From positions 54,518 through 118,517 of the forward strand of contig PKRJ01000003.1 in assembly GCA_017577365.1 (NCBI GenBank): a DNA stretch of 64,000 nucleotides, read 5' to 3'. This document shows positions 8,461 to 16,668 of the stretch, in pieces. The notes beneath the pieces are model-generated. The model did not search any database. It was not told where the DNA came from and saw only the letters and a list, made by a program, of their open reading frames with translations. A program made the position numbers and the translations under genes. Numbering within the stretch: position 1 is the stretch's first letter; every line of letters starts with the position of its first letter. This DNA is from Gammaproteobacteria bacterium (GTDB lineage Bacteria; Pseudomonadota; Gammaproteobacteria; Steroidobacterales; Rariloculaceae).

Positions 8461-9420
8461 GTGACGTCCACGCCCGGCAAAAGGATTTCGCTGATTGGCG
8501 CACCGACGGATGTCGGAGCCGGCCGACGCGGAGCGTCGATGGGCCCCGAGGCGCTGCGCGTCGCGGGGCTGAAGCGCGCCCTCGAACGTCTCAAGCGGAC
8601 CGTGATCGATCGAGGGAACGTGAGCGGGCCGATCAACCCCGAGTCGCCGCGCGTTGCGGGCTACCGCCACCTGCCCGAGGTTACCGCGTGGTGCCGCGCG
8701 GTGCGCGATGCCGTGTACTCGGCGCTCGCGGACGGCGACGTGCCGATCCTGATGGGCGGCGATCACAGCCTCGCCATAGGCTCGATCGCCGCCGTCGCCC
8801 GGTATTGCGCGGAGCGCGACATCACGCCGACCGTCCTCTGGCTCGACGCGCACGCCGACTACAACGACGCGTCGTCGTCGCCGACCGGCAACCTGCACGG
8901 CATGCCCGTCGCGATCATCACCGGCCACGGCCCGCGCGAGCTCGTCGAGCTCGGGCCGAGCGTGCCGATCGTCTCCCCGGACCGCATCGTGCAGATCGGC
9001 ATCCGCTCCGTCGATGAGGTGGAAAAGAAGCTCGTCGTCGACAGCGGCATGCTCGTCTACGACATGCGCACGATCGACGAGATCACGATGCGCGTCGCCG
9101 TCGAGCAGGCGCTCGACTACGTCGCACACCGCGGCGGTCACCTGCACGTGACGTTCGACGTCGATTTTCTCGATCCGACGATCGCGCCGGGCGTGCCCAC
9201 GACCGTGCCGGGCGGCCCGACGTACCGAGAAGCCCAGCTCTGCATGGAGATGATCCACGATTCCGGATTGATGCGATCGCTCGATATCATGGAGCTCAAT
9301 CCCGCCTTCGACGACCGAAACCGCACGGCGGAGCTCGCGGTCGAGCTCGTCGAAAGCTTGTTCGGTCAGCAGATTCTCGCTCGCAGGGGCGGCGGACCCG
9401 ATACGAAGTACACGCTGTGA
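8461..9420 (+). CDS. rocF: Arginase
   Basis: A 319-residue ureohydrolase hydrolysing L-arginine to ornithine and urea. The binuclear manganese ligands are visible in the family motifs GGDHSLAIGS, DAHADYN and FDVDFLDP. The IGAPTDVGAGRRGASMGPEA start is typical of true arginases rather than agmatinases. GTG start. The stop overlaps the GTG of ornithine aminotransferase by four bases, so translation is coupled and the two steps (arginine to ornithine to glutamate semialdehyde) form one operon. A linked regulator is not visible. Confidence 0.93.
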   Translation: MTSTPGKRISLIGAPTDVGAGRRGASMGPEALRVAGLKRALERLKRTVIDRGNVSGPINPESPRVAGYRHLPEVTAWCRAVRDAVYSALADGDVPILMGGDHSLAIGSIAAVARYCAERDITPTVLWLDAHADYNDASSSPTGNLHGMPVAIITGHGPRELVELGPSVPIVSPDRIVQIGIRSVDEVEKKLVVDSGMLVYDMRTIDEITMRVAVEQALDYVAHRGGHLHVTFDVDFLDPTIAPGVPTTVPGGPTYREAQLCMEMIHDSGLMRSLDIMELNPAFDDRNRTAELAVELVESLFGQQILARRGGGPDTKYTL

Positions 9421-10622
9421 AAAGGACGGAACAGATCATCGCTCAGACCGAGCGAGTGACCGCGCGCAACTACGCGCCGCTGCCGGTCGTGCTCACGCGG
9501 GCGGAAGGCGTGTTCGCGTGGGACGTCGAAGGACGACGCTATCTCGATTGCATCAGCGCCTACTCGTCTTTGAACCAGGGACATCGTCACCCGCGCATTC
9601 TGCAAGCGCTCATCTCGCAGGCCGGGCGCCTCACGCTGACGTCGCGCGCCGTGCACAACGATCGGCTCGGCCCGTTCCTCGAGAAGCTCTGCAACGCGGC
9701 CGAGATGGATATGGCCCTGCCCATGAACACCGGCGCGGAAGCCGTGGAGACGGCCATCAAGGTCGCGCGCAAATGGGGCTATCGCGTCAAAGGCGTGCCT
9801 CAGGACGAGGCCGAGATCATCGTCTGCCGCAACAATTTCCACGGGCGCACGACGACGATCGTCGGCTTCTCGAGCGAGCCGCAGTACCGCGAGGATTTCG
9901 GTCCGTTCACGCCGGGTTTCGTGACGATCGACTACGGCGACGCCGCGGCGCTCGAGCGCGCGATCGGACCGCGCACGGTCGCGTTCCTCGTCGAGCCGAT
10001 CCAGGCCGAGGCGGGCATCATCGTTCCGCCGGCGGGCTATCTCAGCGCGGCCCGCGCGCTCTGCCGCGAGCACCGCGTGCTGCTGATGCTCGACGAGATT
10101 CAGACCGGTCTCGGCCGCACCGGAAGGCTGTTCGACTACCAGCACGAGCCGGACGCGAAGCCCGACGTGCTGATCCTCGGCAAGGCGCTCGGCGGCGGCG
10201 TCTATCCCGTTTCCGCCGTGCTCGCCTCCGCGGAAGTGCTGGGTCTTCTTCGTCCCGGCGACCACGGCAGCACGTTCGGCGGCAATCCTCTGGCCGCTGC
10301 CGTCGGCGAGGCGGCGCTCGAGGTCATTATCGAGTCGCGTCTGCCGGCGCGCGCGGCGGAGCTCGGCAGCTACCTGCTCGAGAAGCTCAAGACGCTGAAA
10401 TCGCCGAACGTCGTCTCGATCCGCGGCCGCGGCCTGCTCGTCGGCATCGAGATCGCGCGCGAAGCCGGAACGGCGCGGCACTTCTCCGAGAAGCTGCTCG
10501 AACGCGGCGTGCTCTGCAAGGACACGCACGAGCAGGTGATCCGTCTCGCACCGCCGCTGATCGTGCAAAAAGATCAACTCGATTGGCTCGTTGATCAGCT
10601 GCGCTTCGCGCTGACGCCGTAA
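9417..10622 (+). CDS. rocD: Ornithine aminotransferase
   Basis: A 401-residue class-III PLP aminotransferase transferring the delta-amino group of ornithine to 2-oxoglutarate, giving glutamate-5-semialdehyde. The cofactor Asp lies in LMLDEIQTGLGRTG and the Schiff-base Lys in LILGKALGGGVYPVSAV. NTGAEAVETAIKVARKWGY is the OAT-type glycine loop. It starts at the GTG in the arginase stop (GTGA). The product would feed proline/glutamate metabolism through a P5C dehydrogenase, which is not obviously encoded here, although the aldehyde dehydrogenase at 12-13.4 kb is a possible partner. Confidence 0.94.
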   Translation: MKRTEQIIAQTERVTARNYAPLPVVLTRAEGVFAWDVEGRRYLDCISAYSSLNQGHRHPRILQALISQAGRLTLTSRAVHNDRLGPFLEKLCNAAEMDMALPMNTGAEAVETAIKVARKWGYRVKGVPQDEAEIIVCRNNFHGRTTTIVGFSSEPQYREDFGPFTPGFVTIDYGDAAALERAIGPRTVAFLVEPIQAEAGIIVPPAGYLSAARALCREHRVLLMLDEIQTGLGRTGRLFDYQHEPDAKPDVLILGKALGGGVYPVSAVLASAEVLGLLRPGDHGSTFGGNPLAAAVGEAALEVIIESRLPARAAELGSYLLEKLKTLKSPNVVSIRGRGLLVGIEIAREAGTARHFSEKLLERGVLCKDTHEQVIRLAPPLIVQKDQLDWLVDQLRFALTP

Positions 10623-10652
10623 CGTGCGACTTTTTCGTTCAAGGGGGACGCG

Positions 10653-11438
10653 ATGGATCTCGGACTCAAAGGGAAGAATGCGGCGATCACCGGCTCGAGT
10701 CAGGGCATCGGCTTCGCGATCGCCGTCGCGCTCGCGAAGGAAGGCTGCAACGTCGCGCTGTGCGCGCGGGGACGGGAGCGGCTCGACCGCGCGGTCGCCG
10801 AGATCGGCGCGCTCGGCGTCGAAGCGCACGGGATCGTCGCGGACCTCTCTACCGAGGATGGTTGCCGCGCGTTCGCCGAAGGCGCGGCCGAGAAGCTCGG
10901 CGGCCTCGATATCCTCGTCAACAACGTCGGCGGCATGATCCCAGGCACGCTCGACTCGCTGACGCCGGAGCAGTGGTCGACGGTGCTGAACGTGAATCTG
11001 ATGGCCGCGGTTTACACGACGCGCTATGCCCTTCCTTTCCTGCGCAAGGGCCGTGCGCCGCGCATCCTGAACGTCTCGGGCGTGACCGGAAAGCAGCTCA
11101 TGCCGGGCGCATTGACGACGACGATCCCGAACGCCGGCATCATCGCGTTCACGAAGCTGATGGCCGGCGAGCTCGGCGCCGCCGGGATCACCGTGAACAA
11201 TATCTGCCCGGGGTTCACACGCACGGAGTCGTGGGGGCCGCGCGCGGAGGCGATGGCGAAGGTGCGGGGCATCACGCCCGAGCAGGTCCGCGCGAGCATC
11301 GCGAATCAAACGCTGCTCGGCCGCTGGGCGGAGCCCGAGGAGATCGGTAACGTCGCGGCGTTCCTCGTCTCCGAGCGCAACAGCTACATGACCGGCACGA
11401 CGGTCGAGGTCTGCGGCGGCTTCACGCGCTACATCTGA
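10653..11438 (+). CDS. SDR-family protein lacking the YxxxK active site
   Basis: A 261-residue classical short-chain dehydrogenase fold. The NAD(P) motif TGSSQGIGFAIA is at residues 14-25, NNVGG replaces the usual NNAG, and the C-terminal PGFTRTES region is typical. Where SDRs have Tyr-x-x-x-Lys, this protein reads LTTTIPNAGIIAFTK: Thr156 and Asn160 occupy the Tyr and Lys positions, and the catalytic Ser position is Gly. A standard oxidoreductase mechanism is therefore unlikely. Subfamilies with an Asn at this place exist. It follows rocD by 30 bases with a good GGGGG site, so it is likely the third gene of the arginine operon. Confidence 0.85.
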   Translation: MDLGLKGKNAAITGSSQGIGFAIAVALAKEGCNVALCARGRERLDRAVAEIGALGVEAHGIVADLSTEDGCRAFAEGAAEKLGGLDILVNNVGGMIPGTLDSLTPEQWSTVLNVNLMAAVYTTRYALPFLRKGRAPRILNVSGVTGKQLMPGALTTTIPNAGIIAFTKLMAGELGAAGITVNNICPGFTRTESWGPRAEAMAKVRGITPEQVRASIANQTLLGRWAEPEEIGNVAAFLVSERNSYMTGTTVEVCGGFTRYI

Positions 11439-11492
11439 GCGCGTCGCGTTCCCGCCGAAGCATAGCTTTCGCGGCGCGCCGCGCGGCGCGAG

Positions 11493-11646
11493 GCCGATCG
11501 TCATGAACGGTTGAGGTGCAGTGGTGGGGCGGGCGCGGTGTATCGCCCTTCGCGGGACCGCCGTGAATCCGTCCCTGGAGGCTCCGCAAAGGGCGATACA
11601 CCACGCCCGCTTGGATACGGCGTGCGTGCCGTTCATGACGAACGGC
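11493..11646 (-). repeat. Hairpin repeat copy 1, conserved core on the minus strand
   Basis: A nested inverted repeat in the gap between convergent genes. The outer arms 11493-11510/11629-11646 match at 17 of 18 positions. The inner arms 11529-11554/11585-11610 pair almost fully around the core. Read on the minus strand the central core is AGCCTCCAGGGACGGATTCA followed by CGGCGG, shared with copies 2 and 3. The arm sequence is different in each copy. No coding function is supported; the open frames across it are translations of the repeat. Confidence 0.8.
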
Positions 11647-11716
11647 CGGAAAGTGCAGCGAGATTCTCCAGGTCGGGTAACGTCGCGGCTGCGGTGCTGC
11701 CGCTACCGCTACCGCA

Positions 11717-11900
11717 GCCTCCTTCGCGAACGGCCGCCAACGTATCCGGCCGTGTTCGCGTGATGCATGTCTTGCCGGGGCGTGCGCGGCAGGGACGCCG
11801 CGCACGCAGCCCCCAGGGACGGGTTCACGGCGGCCCGGCAAGACCTGCATCGCGCGAGCACGGCCCTACCGCGACGCTCGAACCCGTTCGCGAAGGAGGC
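11717..11900 (+). repeat. Hairpin repeat copy 2, conserved core on the plus strand
   Basis: A long interrupted inverted repeat: 11717-11731/11886-11900 (15 of 15), 11748-11760/11853-11865 (12 of 13) and 11761-11779/11834-11852 (17 of 19). An inner 11-base stem lies at 11780-11790/11797-11807. The core AGCCCCCAGGGACGGGTTCA plus CGGCGG follows the inner stem. Copies 1 and 2 lie in opposite orientation, 70 bases apart, and together fill most of the 497-base gap between the SDR and aldehyde dehydrogenase genes. Nothing else is recognised in that gap. Confidence 0.8.
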
Positions 11901-11935
11901 GGTCGACGAAGCGCAGCCGGACGCGAGGCGACGCG

Positions 11936-13438
11936 TCAGAGCCCGATGCAGACGGACTTCAGCTCTGTGTACATCTCGACGCCGACGCGCCCGTGCTCGC
12001 GGCCGAAGCCCGACTGCTTGAAGCCGCCGAACGGCATGTTCGCGTCCACCGGTCCGTGACAATTGACCCAGACCGTGCCGGCCTTGATCTTCGGGATGAG
12101 CCGATGAACCGCCGTCAGGTCGTTCGACCAGATGCTCGCGCTCAAGCCGTACGGCGTGTCGTTGGCGAGCGCCGCGATCTCGTCGAGATCCTCGAAACGC
12201 TGCGCGACGACGACCGGACCGAAGATCTCCTCCTGCACGACCTTCATGTCCGGCCTCACGTTCGCGAGCACCGTCGGCGAAACGTAGTACCCCGGATGCT
12301 CCGGCCGATCCCCGCCCGCGACGACGGATGCACCCGCCGCCTTGCCGGACTCGATGTAATCGAGCACGCGCTGCTGCTGTTCGCGCGAGACGAGCGGCCC
12401 CATCTCGGTCTTCGGATCGAGCCCCGGGCCCAGACGAATCTTGCTCGCCGCCCCGGCGACGCCTTCGACGACGCGGTCGAAGAGCTTGCTGTGCACGTAC
12501 AGCCGCGAGCCGGCCGCGCAGACCTGACCGGCGTTGAAGAAGATTGCCTGCGACGCGCCGGCCGCCGCAGCCTCGGGATCGGCATCCTTCAGCACGATCA
12601 CCGGCGACTTTCCGCCGAGCTCGAGCGATACGCGCTTCAGCGAGTCGGTCGCCGCGACGTTGATCTTCTTACCGACCTCGGTCGAGCCGGTGAAAGCGAT
12701 CTTGTCGACGCCCGGATGCACGACCAGCGCGGCTCCCGTCGTCTCGCCGTAACCGGTCACGATGTTGACGACGCCCGGCGGGAATCCCGCCTCCTGGATC
12801 AGCTCGCCGAGGCGAAGCGCCGAGAGCGGCGTCTGCTCGGCCGGCTTCAGCACGCACGTGCACCCGGCCGCGAGCGCGGGCCCGAGCTTCCAAGCGGCCA
12901 TGACGAGCGGAAAGTTCCACGGAATGATCTGAGCGACGACGCCCACCGGCTCGCGGCGCGTATAGGCCTCGAACGTCCGGCCGTCCATGCCGATCGAAAC
13001 GTCAATCGTCGAGCCCTCGATCTTCGTCGCCCAGCCGGCCATATAGCGCAGATAATCGCGGCTGCCGGGAATATCGACGATGCTCGCCATGAACTTCGTC
13101 TTGCCGTTGTCGAGGCTTTCGAGCTCGGCGAGCTCCCCGGCGTATTTCTCGATCAAGTCGGCCAGCTTCCAGATCAGCGCCTCGCGCTGCGACGGCAAGA
13201 GCTTCCGCCACGGGCCGCCGTCGAACGCCTGTCGGGCGGCCTTCACCGCGCGATCCACGTCCGCGGCATTCGCGTCCGCGACGGTCGCGATCTGCTCGCC
13301 GGTCGCGGGATCGAAGACCGGAACGGTCTTGTCGGACAGCGGCTCGACCCATTCGCCGCCGATCAGAAGACGAGGCGGACGTCTCAGGAATTCCGCGACG
13401 GCCGGAGACGGCGCGGGTTGTGCGGCGATCGCAACCAT
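11936..13438 (-). CDS. NAD(P)-dependent aldehyde dehydrogenase
   Basis: A 500-residue ALDH-superfamily enzyme oxidising aldehydes to acids. The order of motifs is normal: VAQIIPWNFPLVMA (cofactor-binding segment), FTGSTEVGKKI, LELGGKSPVIVLKDAD with the general-base Glu, NAGQVCAAGSRLYV with the nucleophilic Cys, and EIFGPVV. It looks like the broad aldehyde/betaine-aldehyde branch, but the substrate cannot be fixed. I chose the ATG at 13438 because a strong GGAGGGG site precedes it. The open frame upstream overlaps the GST gene and is not conserved. It lies 40 bases downstream of the GST gene on the same strand, suggesting joint detoxification of reactive carbonyls. Confidence 0.92.
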   Translation of the reverse strand: MVAIAAQPAPSPAVAEFLRRPPRLLIGGEWVEPLSDKTVPVFDPATGEQIATVADANAADVDRAVKAARQAFDGGPWRKLLPSQREALIWKLADLIEKYAGELAELESLDNGKTKFMASIVDIPGSRDYLRYMAGWATKIEGSTIDVSIGMDGRTFEAYTRREPVGVVAQIIPWNFPLVMAAWKLGPALAAGCTCVLKPAEQTPLSALRLGELIQEAGFPPGVVNIVTGYGETTGAALVVHPGVDKIAFTGSTEVGKKINVAATDSLKRVSLELGGKSPVIVLKDADPEAAAAGASQAIFFNAGQVCAAGSRLYVHSKLFDRVVEGVAGAASKIRLGPGLDPKTEMGPLVSREQQQRVLDYIESGKAAGASVVAGGDRPEHPGYYVSPTVLANVRPDMKVVQEEIFGPVVVAQRFEDLDEIAALANDTPYGLSASIWSNDLTAVHRLIPKIKAGTVWVNCHGPVDANMPFGGFKQSGFGREHGRVGVEMYTELKSVCIGL

Positions 13439-13478
13439 GATGCTCCCCTCCTCTCTACGTCGATGACCACGGGCGGCG

Positions 13479-14156
13479 TTACACGAGGATTCCCTGAACC
13501 TTCTTCGCCGCTTCGTCCGCTTCGCGCACCATCTGCTCGATATCCCGATATTCCGGAACGGCGATGCCGCGCTGCGCGGCCGGGCGCTCGGCGATCGCGT
13601 CGATCCAACGCTCGAGGTGCGGCAATCCATCGATCGACACGCCGGACCACTTGTACGTGCGCACCCAGGCCCAGTTCGCGATATCCGCGATCGAATAGTC
13701 CCCGGCGAGATACTCGACCTTCGCGAGACGCGTGTCGAGCACCTCGAAGAGCCGACGCACCTCGCGCTGATAGCGTCCGATCGCGTACGGGATCTTCTCG
13801 GGCGCATACCGATAGAAGACGTTCGCCTGTCCCATCATCGGGCCGATACCGCCCATCTGGAACATCAGCCACTGGATCACTCGCGAGCGCCCCTTCCGGT
13901 CGGTCGGCATCAGCTTGCCGGTCTTCTCCGCGAGGTAGATCAAGATCGCGCCGGATTCGAAAACGACGAAATCGTCATCGTCCTTGTCGACGATCGTCGG
14001 GATACGACCGTTCGGATTGAGCTCGAGATACCACGGCTCCTTCTGCTCGTTCTTGTCCAACGCGATCGCACGCACGGTGTACGGAAGCCCGAGCTCCTCG
14101 AGCGCGATCGACACCTTGTGCCCGTTCGGCGTTGACGCGGTATATAGCTCGATCAT
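13479..14156 (-). CDS. Glutathione S-transferase family protein, YghU/YfcG-like
   Basis: A 225-residue cytosolic GST. The N-terminal thioredoxin fold starts MIELYTASTPNGHKVSIALE, closely like the nu-class YfcG/YghU enzymes, which act as glutathione disulfide-bond oxidoreductases. LNPNGRIPTIVD and the FESGAILIYLAEKTGKL segment supply the cis-Pro and glutathione gamma-glutamyl site. The all-alpha C-terminal half follows. The ATG at 14156 has a GGAGAGG site nine bases upstream. A TTG further up is rejected. The gene leads a two-gene unit with the aldehyde dehydrogenase. Confidence 0.88.
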   Translation of the reverse strand: MIELYTASTPNGHKVSIALEELGLPYTVRAIALDKNEQKEPWYLELNPNGRIPTIVDKDDDDFVVFESGAILIYLAEKTGKLMPTDRKGRSRVIQWLMFQMGGIGPMMGQANVFYRYAPEKIPYAIGRYQREVRRLFEVLDTRLAKVEYLAGDYSIADIANWAWVRTYKWSGVSIDGLPHLERWIDAIAERPAAQRGIAVPEYRDIEQMVREADEAAKKVQGILV

Positions 14157-14225
14157 CGCGGTCATCCTCTCCAAGAGTCCTCTGCAGATAGCCTACCGCA
14201 ACACGGCCGGCCGATCTCCGCGCAC

Positions 14226-14353
14226 GGCAGAAAGACGCGGTGTGCGATGGTCTCTTCCGGGACCGTGCGCGCCATGGATGGCGCGCGCGGAGCCTACAGG
14301 GACGTATTCACGGCGTTCCCGGAAGAGACCATCGCACACCGCGTCTTTCTGCC
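14226..14353 (+). repeat. Hairpin repeat copy 3, perfect 37-bp arms
   Basis: Two perfect 37-base inverted arms, 14226-14262 and 14317-14353, enclose a 54-base spacer. The spacer holds a small stem (GCGCGCCAT/ATGGCGCGC) and then the core AGCCTACAGGGACGTATTCA plus CGGCG, as in copies 1 and 2. The arms share no sequence with the other copies, yet each pair is complementary. It sits in the 319-base divergent gap between the GST and aconitase X genes, so it is not placed as a shared terminator. Confidence 0.85.
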
Positions 14354-14475
14354 CTCGAGTTTCTGCAAAAAAACCTTGCGGCTTTGTCGCGCGGGGTCGG
14401 CGCGCTAACCTACCTGCCGCCGGGCACCTTGACGGGCCACATCGCCGGAGCCGGGAACGAGGAGACGAGACGCAC

Positions 14476-15768
14476 GTGCTGACGCTCACCGACGACGAGA
14501 AAGCCATGCTCGACGGCCGCGAGGGCAAGGCCAGGCAGAAAGCCATGGAGCTCCTCGTGCGTTACGCCGAGGCGCTCGGCGCGGAACGCTTCGTCGACAC
14601 GACGAACGTCGCGGGCGTTCCCGGGCAGGCGAACGTCTTCCTTGCCAATTACTACAAGGATCGCCCCGGCGGGATCGCGGCGATCTTCTCGTACTTCGAT
14701 CTCGACAGCGACGAGCTCGTCGAGGTGCCGAGGCTCGCGACGCGCGCGTGCCATCTGCAAGGCGGCTACGACCCGGAGCACTGGCAGCTTCTCGGCGCGA
14801 CGCCGGAAGCCGCCCGGCTGAGCCGAAACAGCGAGCGGATCGCGGCGGACCGCGGGATCGAGATCTTGAAGACCTGCACGCCGTATCTCGCGGGCAACGT
14901 GCCGAAGCTCGGCGAGCACTGCGCGTGGATGGAATCCTCCGCGGTCGTCTACTGCAACTCGATGCTCGGCGCACGCACGAACACGGAAGGCCGCGAGAGC
15001 ACGAGCGCCGCGATGCTCACCGGCAAGATCCCGTACTGGGGGCTCCACGTGGACACATGCCGGCGCGGCACGCACAGGATCACGGTAGACGTCGCCGTCG
15101 ACAGCATCGTGGACTGGGGCCTGCTCGGGTACTACGTCGGCGACGTGGTGCAAGAACGCATTCCCGTCGTTTGCGGGCTTTCCAACGCGCCGGACCTCGT
15201 TCGATTCAAGCATTTCGGCGCGGCGGCCGCATCCTCGGGCGGCGTGGAGCTCGCGCATCTCGTCGGCATCACGCCCGAGGCGCCGACCGAAGAAGCCGCG
15301 TTCGGCGGAAACCGGCCGGTCGAAGAGCTCCGCTACGGCGCAGCCGAGCGTCGCGCCGCCTACGAGAGACTGAATGCGAACGCGAACGATCCGAACGTCG
15401 ACTTCGTGATGCTCGGTTGTCCGCATGCCGCTTTCGAGCAGATCGAGGAGGCATGCCGGCTTCTCGACGGACGTCGCATCCGCGAGAGCTGCAGGCTTTG
15501 GATCTTCACGTCGCGTGCCGTGAAACAACGTGCGGATGCCGCCGGCCTCACCGAGATCGTTCGTAAAGCCGGCGGAGTCCTCCTCACCGATACCTGCTCG
15601 GCGATCGCGAACGCGGTGCCGCCAGGGACGAAGGTCGCCGCGCTCGATTCGGCGAAACAGGCTCACTACCTGCCCGCTATGACCGGCATCCAAGCGTGGT
15701 TCGGCAGCACGGCGGACTGCATCCGCGCGGCCCTGACCGGCCGCTTCGACGGAAGACTCGACGCATGA
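14476..15768 (+). CDS. Aconitase X catalytic (large) subunit
   Basis: A 430-residue aconitase X catalytic protein (DUF521 family). Typical features are the N-terminal LTLTDDEKAMLDG, GVPGQANVFLANYY, the CTPYLAGNVPKLGEHCAWMES region, and later GCPHAAFEQ and LLTDTCSA, whose Cys residues are candidates for the iron-sulfur cluster. Characterised bacterial members are cis-3-hydroxy-L-proline dehydratases, while archaeal ones are mevalonate-5-phosphate dehydratases. I favour the first. GTG start with a GAGGAG site. The frame is open far upstream through hairpin copy 3 and the GST gene antisense, which is rejected. The small subunit follows after 19 bases. Confidence 0.88.
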   Translation: MLTLTDDEKAMLDGREGKARQKAMELLVRYAEALGAERFVDTTNVAGVPGQANVFLANYYKDRPGGIAAIFSYFDLDSDELVEVPRLATRACHLQGGYDPEHWQLLGATPEAARLSRNSERIAADRGIEILKTCTPYLAGNVPKLGEHCAWMESSAVVYCNSMLGARTNTEGRESTSAAMLTGKIPYWGLHVDTCRRGTHRITVDVAVDSIVDWGLLGYYVGDVVQERIPVVCGLSNAPDLVRFKHFGAAAASSGGVELAHLVGITPEAPTEEAAFGGNRPVEELRYGAAERRAAYERLNANANDPNVDFVMLGCPHAAFEQIEEACRLLDGRRIRESCRLWIFTSRAVKQRADAAGLTEIVRKAGGVLLTDTCSAIANAVPPGTKVAALDSAKQAHYLPAMTGIQAWFGSTADCIRAALTGRFDGRLDA

Positions 15769-15787
15769 CCTCGGCAGGAGAATCTCG

Positions 15788-16213
15788 ATGATCGTTCTGA
15801 AGGGCCGAAAAGTCGTCGGCGGCGTGGCCGAAGGCCAAGCGCTCGTGACGCGCCAGACGATCTCCGGCTGGGGAGGCGTTCACGCGCTGACCGGCACGAT
15901 CATCGAGACGCACCACGAGCTCAGAGGACAAAGCTTCAAAGACAAGGTGCTCGTGTTCCGCGGCGCGAAAGGCTCGTCCGGCTGGTCCGTCGTCTTTCAT
16001 ACCGCGCGGCTCGCCGGCAGCGCGCCGAAAGCGCTCGTGTTCAACGAGATGACGACCAAGGTCGCGCTCGGCGCCGTCGTGATGCGCGTGCCCGCGGTCA
16101 CCGATCTCGATCGCGATCCGCTCGAGGTCATCGAGACCGGCGATTGGGTGCGCGTCGACGGCGATGCCGGCATCGTCGAAGTCGTGAAACGCGCGCAGCG
16201 CGCCCCGGAGTGA
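15788..16213 (+). CDS. Aconitase X swivel-domain (small) subunit
   Basis: A 141-residue protein matching the DUF126 swivel domain that completes aconitase X. Recognisable parts are LKGRKVVGGVAEGQALVT, the active-site-like SGWGGVH loop, and the GSSGWSVVFHTARL stretch. In two-subunit enzymes this beta-domain closes over the large subunit's Fe-S site. Start ATG with an AGGAG site. It follows the large subunit on the same strand, and arfB begins 3 bases after it, so the transcript probably continues. Confidence 0.88.
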   Translation: MIVLKGRKVVGGVAEGQALVTRQTISGWGGVHALTGTIIETHHELRGQSFKDKVLVFRGAKGSSGWSVVFHTARLAGSAPKALVFNEMTTKVALGAVVMRVPAVTDLDRDPLEVIETGDWVRVDGDAGIVEVVKRAQRAPE

Positions 16214-16216
16214 GCC

Positions 16217-16639
16217 TTGCCGCTGACGATCGCGAAGGGGATCGTGATCCCGGACGACGAGATCGAGATCACCGCCGTCCGGTCGCGGGGCGCGGGCGGA
16301 CAGAACGTCAACAAGGTCGCGACCGCGGCCCACCTGCGCTTCGACGCGGCGCGGAGCACGGCGTTGCCCGCGGAGATCAAGTCGCGGCTGCTCGCATCGG
16401 GCGATCAGCGCATCACCGAGGACGGCGTCGTCGTCATCAAGGCGCAGCAGTACCGCAGCCTCGAACGCAACAAAGCCGCGGCGCTCGAGCGTCTGCGCGC
16501 GATGCTCGCCGCAGCCGCGGTACGTGCGAAGCCGCGCAAGCCGACACGGCCGAGCAAGGCGGCCGAACGGCGCCGTCTCGAGGAGAAAGCCCGCCGCGCG
16601 GAGGTCAAGCGCCGACGCGCGAAGATCGAGCCGGATTGA
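16217..16639 (+). CDS. arfB: Alternative ribosome-rescue peptidyl-tRNA hydrolase ArfB
   Basis: A 140-residue YaeJ/ArfB-type protein that enters stalled ribosomes lacking a stop codon and hydrolyses peptidyl-tRNA. The catalytic GGQ is in SRGAGGQNVNKVATA. The C-terminus, from about residue 100, is a Lys/Arg-rich tail (EEKARRAEVKRRRAK) that in known members inserts into the mRNA tunnel. TTG start with GGAG six bases upstream, next to the aconitase X stop. Clearly the short ArfB form rather than RF1/RF2, since there is no stop-codon recognition domain. Confidence 0.92.
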   Translation: MPLTIAKGIVIPDDEIEITAVRSRGAGGQNVNKVATAAHLRFDAARSTALPAEIKSRLLASGDQRITEDGVVVIKAQQYRSLERNKAAALERLRAMLAAAAVRAKPRKPTRPSKAAERRRLEEKARRAEVKRRRAKIEPD

Positions 16640-16668
16640 CGCGGCACGGATCTTGCTCGAATCGCGGC

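Noticed and set aside
11422..12059. Open frames across hairpin copies 1 and 2 on both strands
   Set aside because: They are translations of palindromic repeats (SLQGRIHG-type peptides from the core) and lack start signals.
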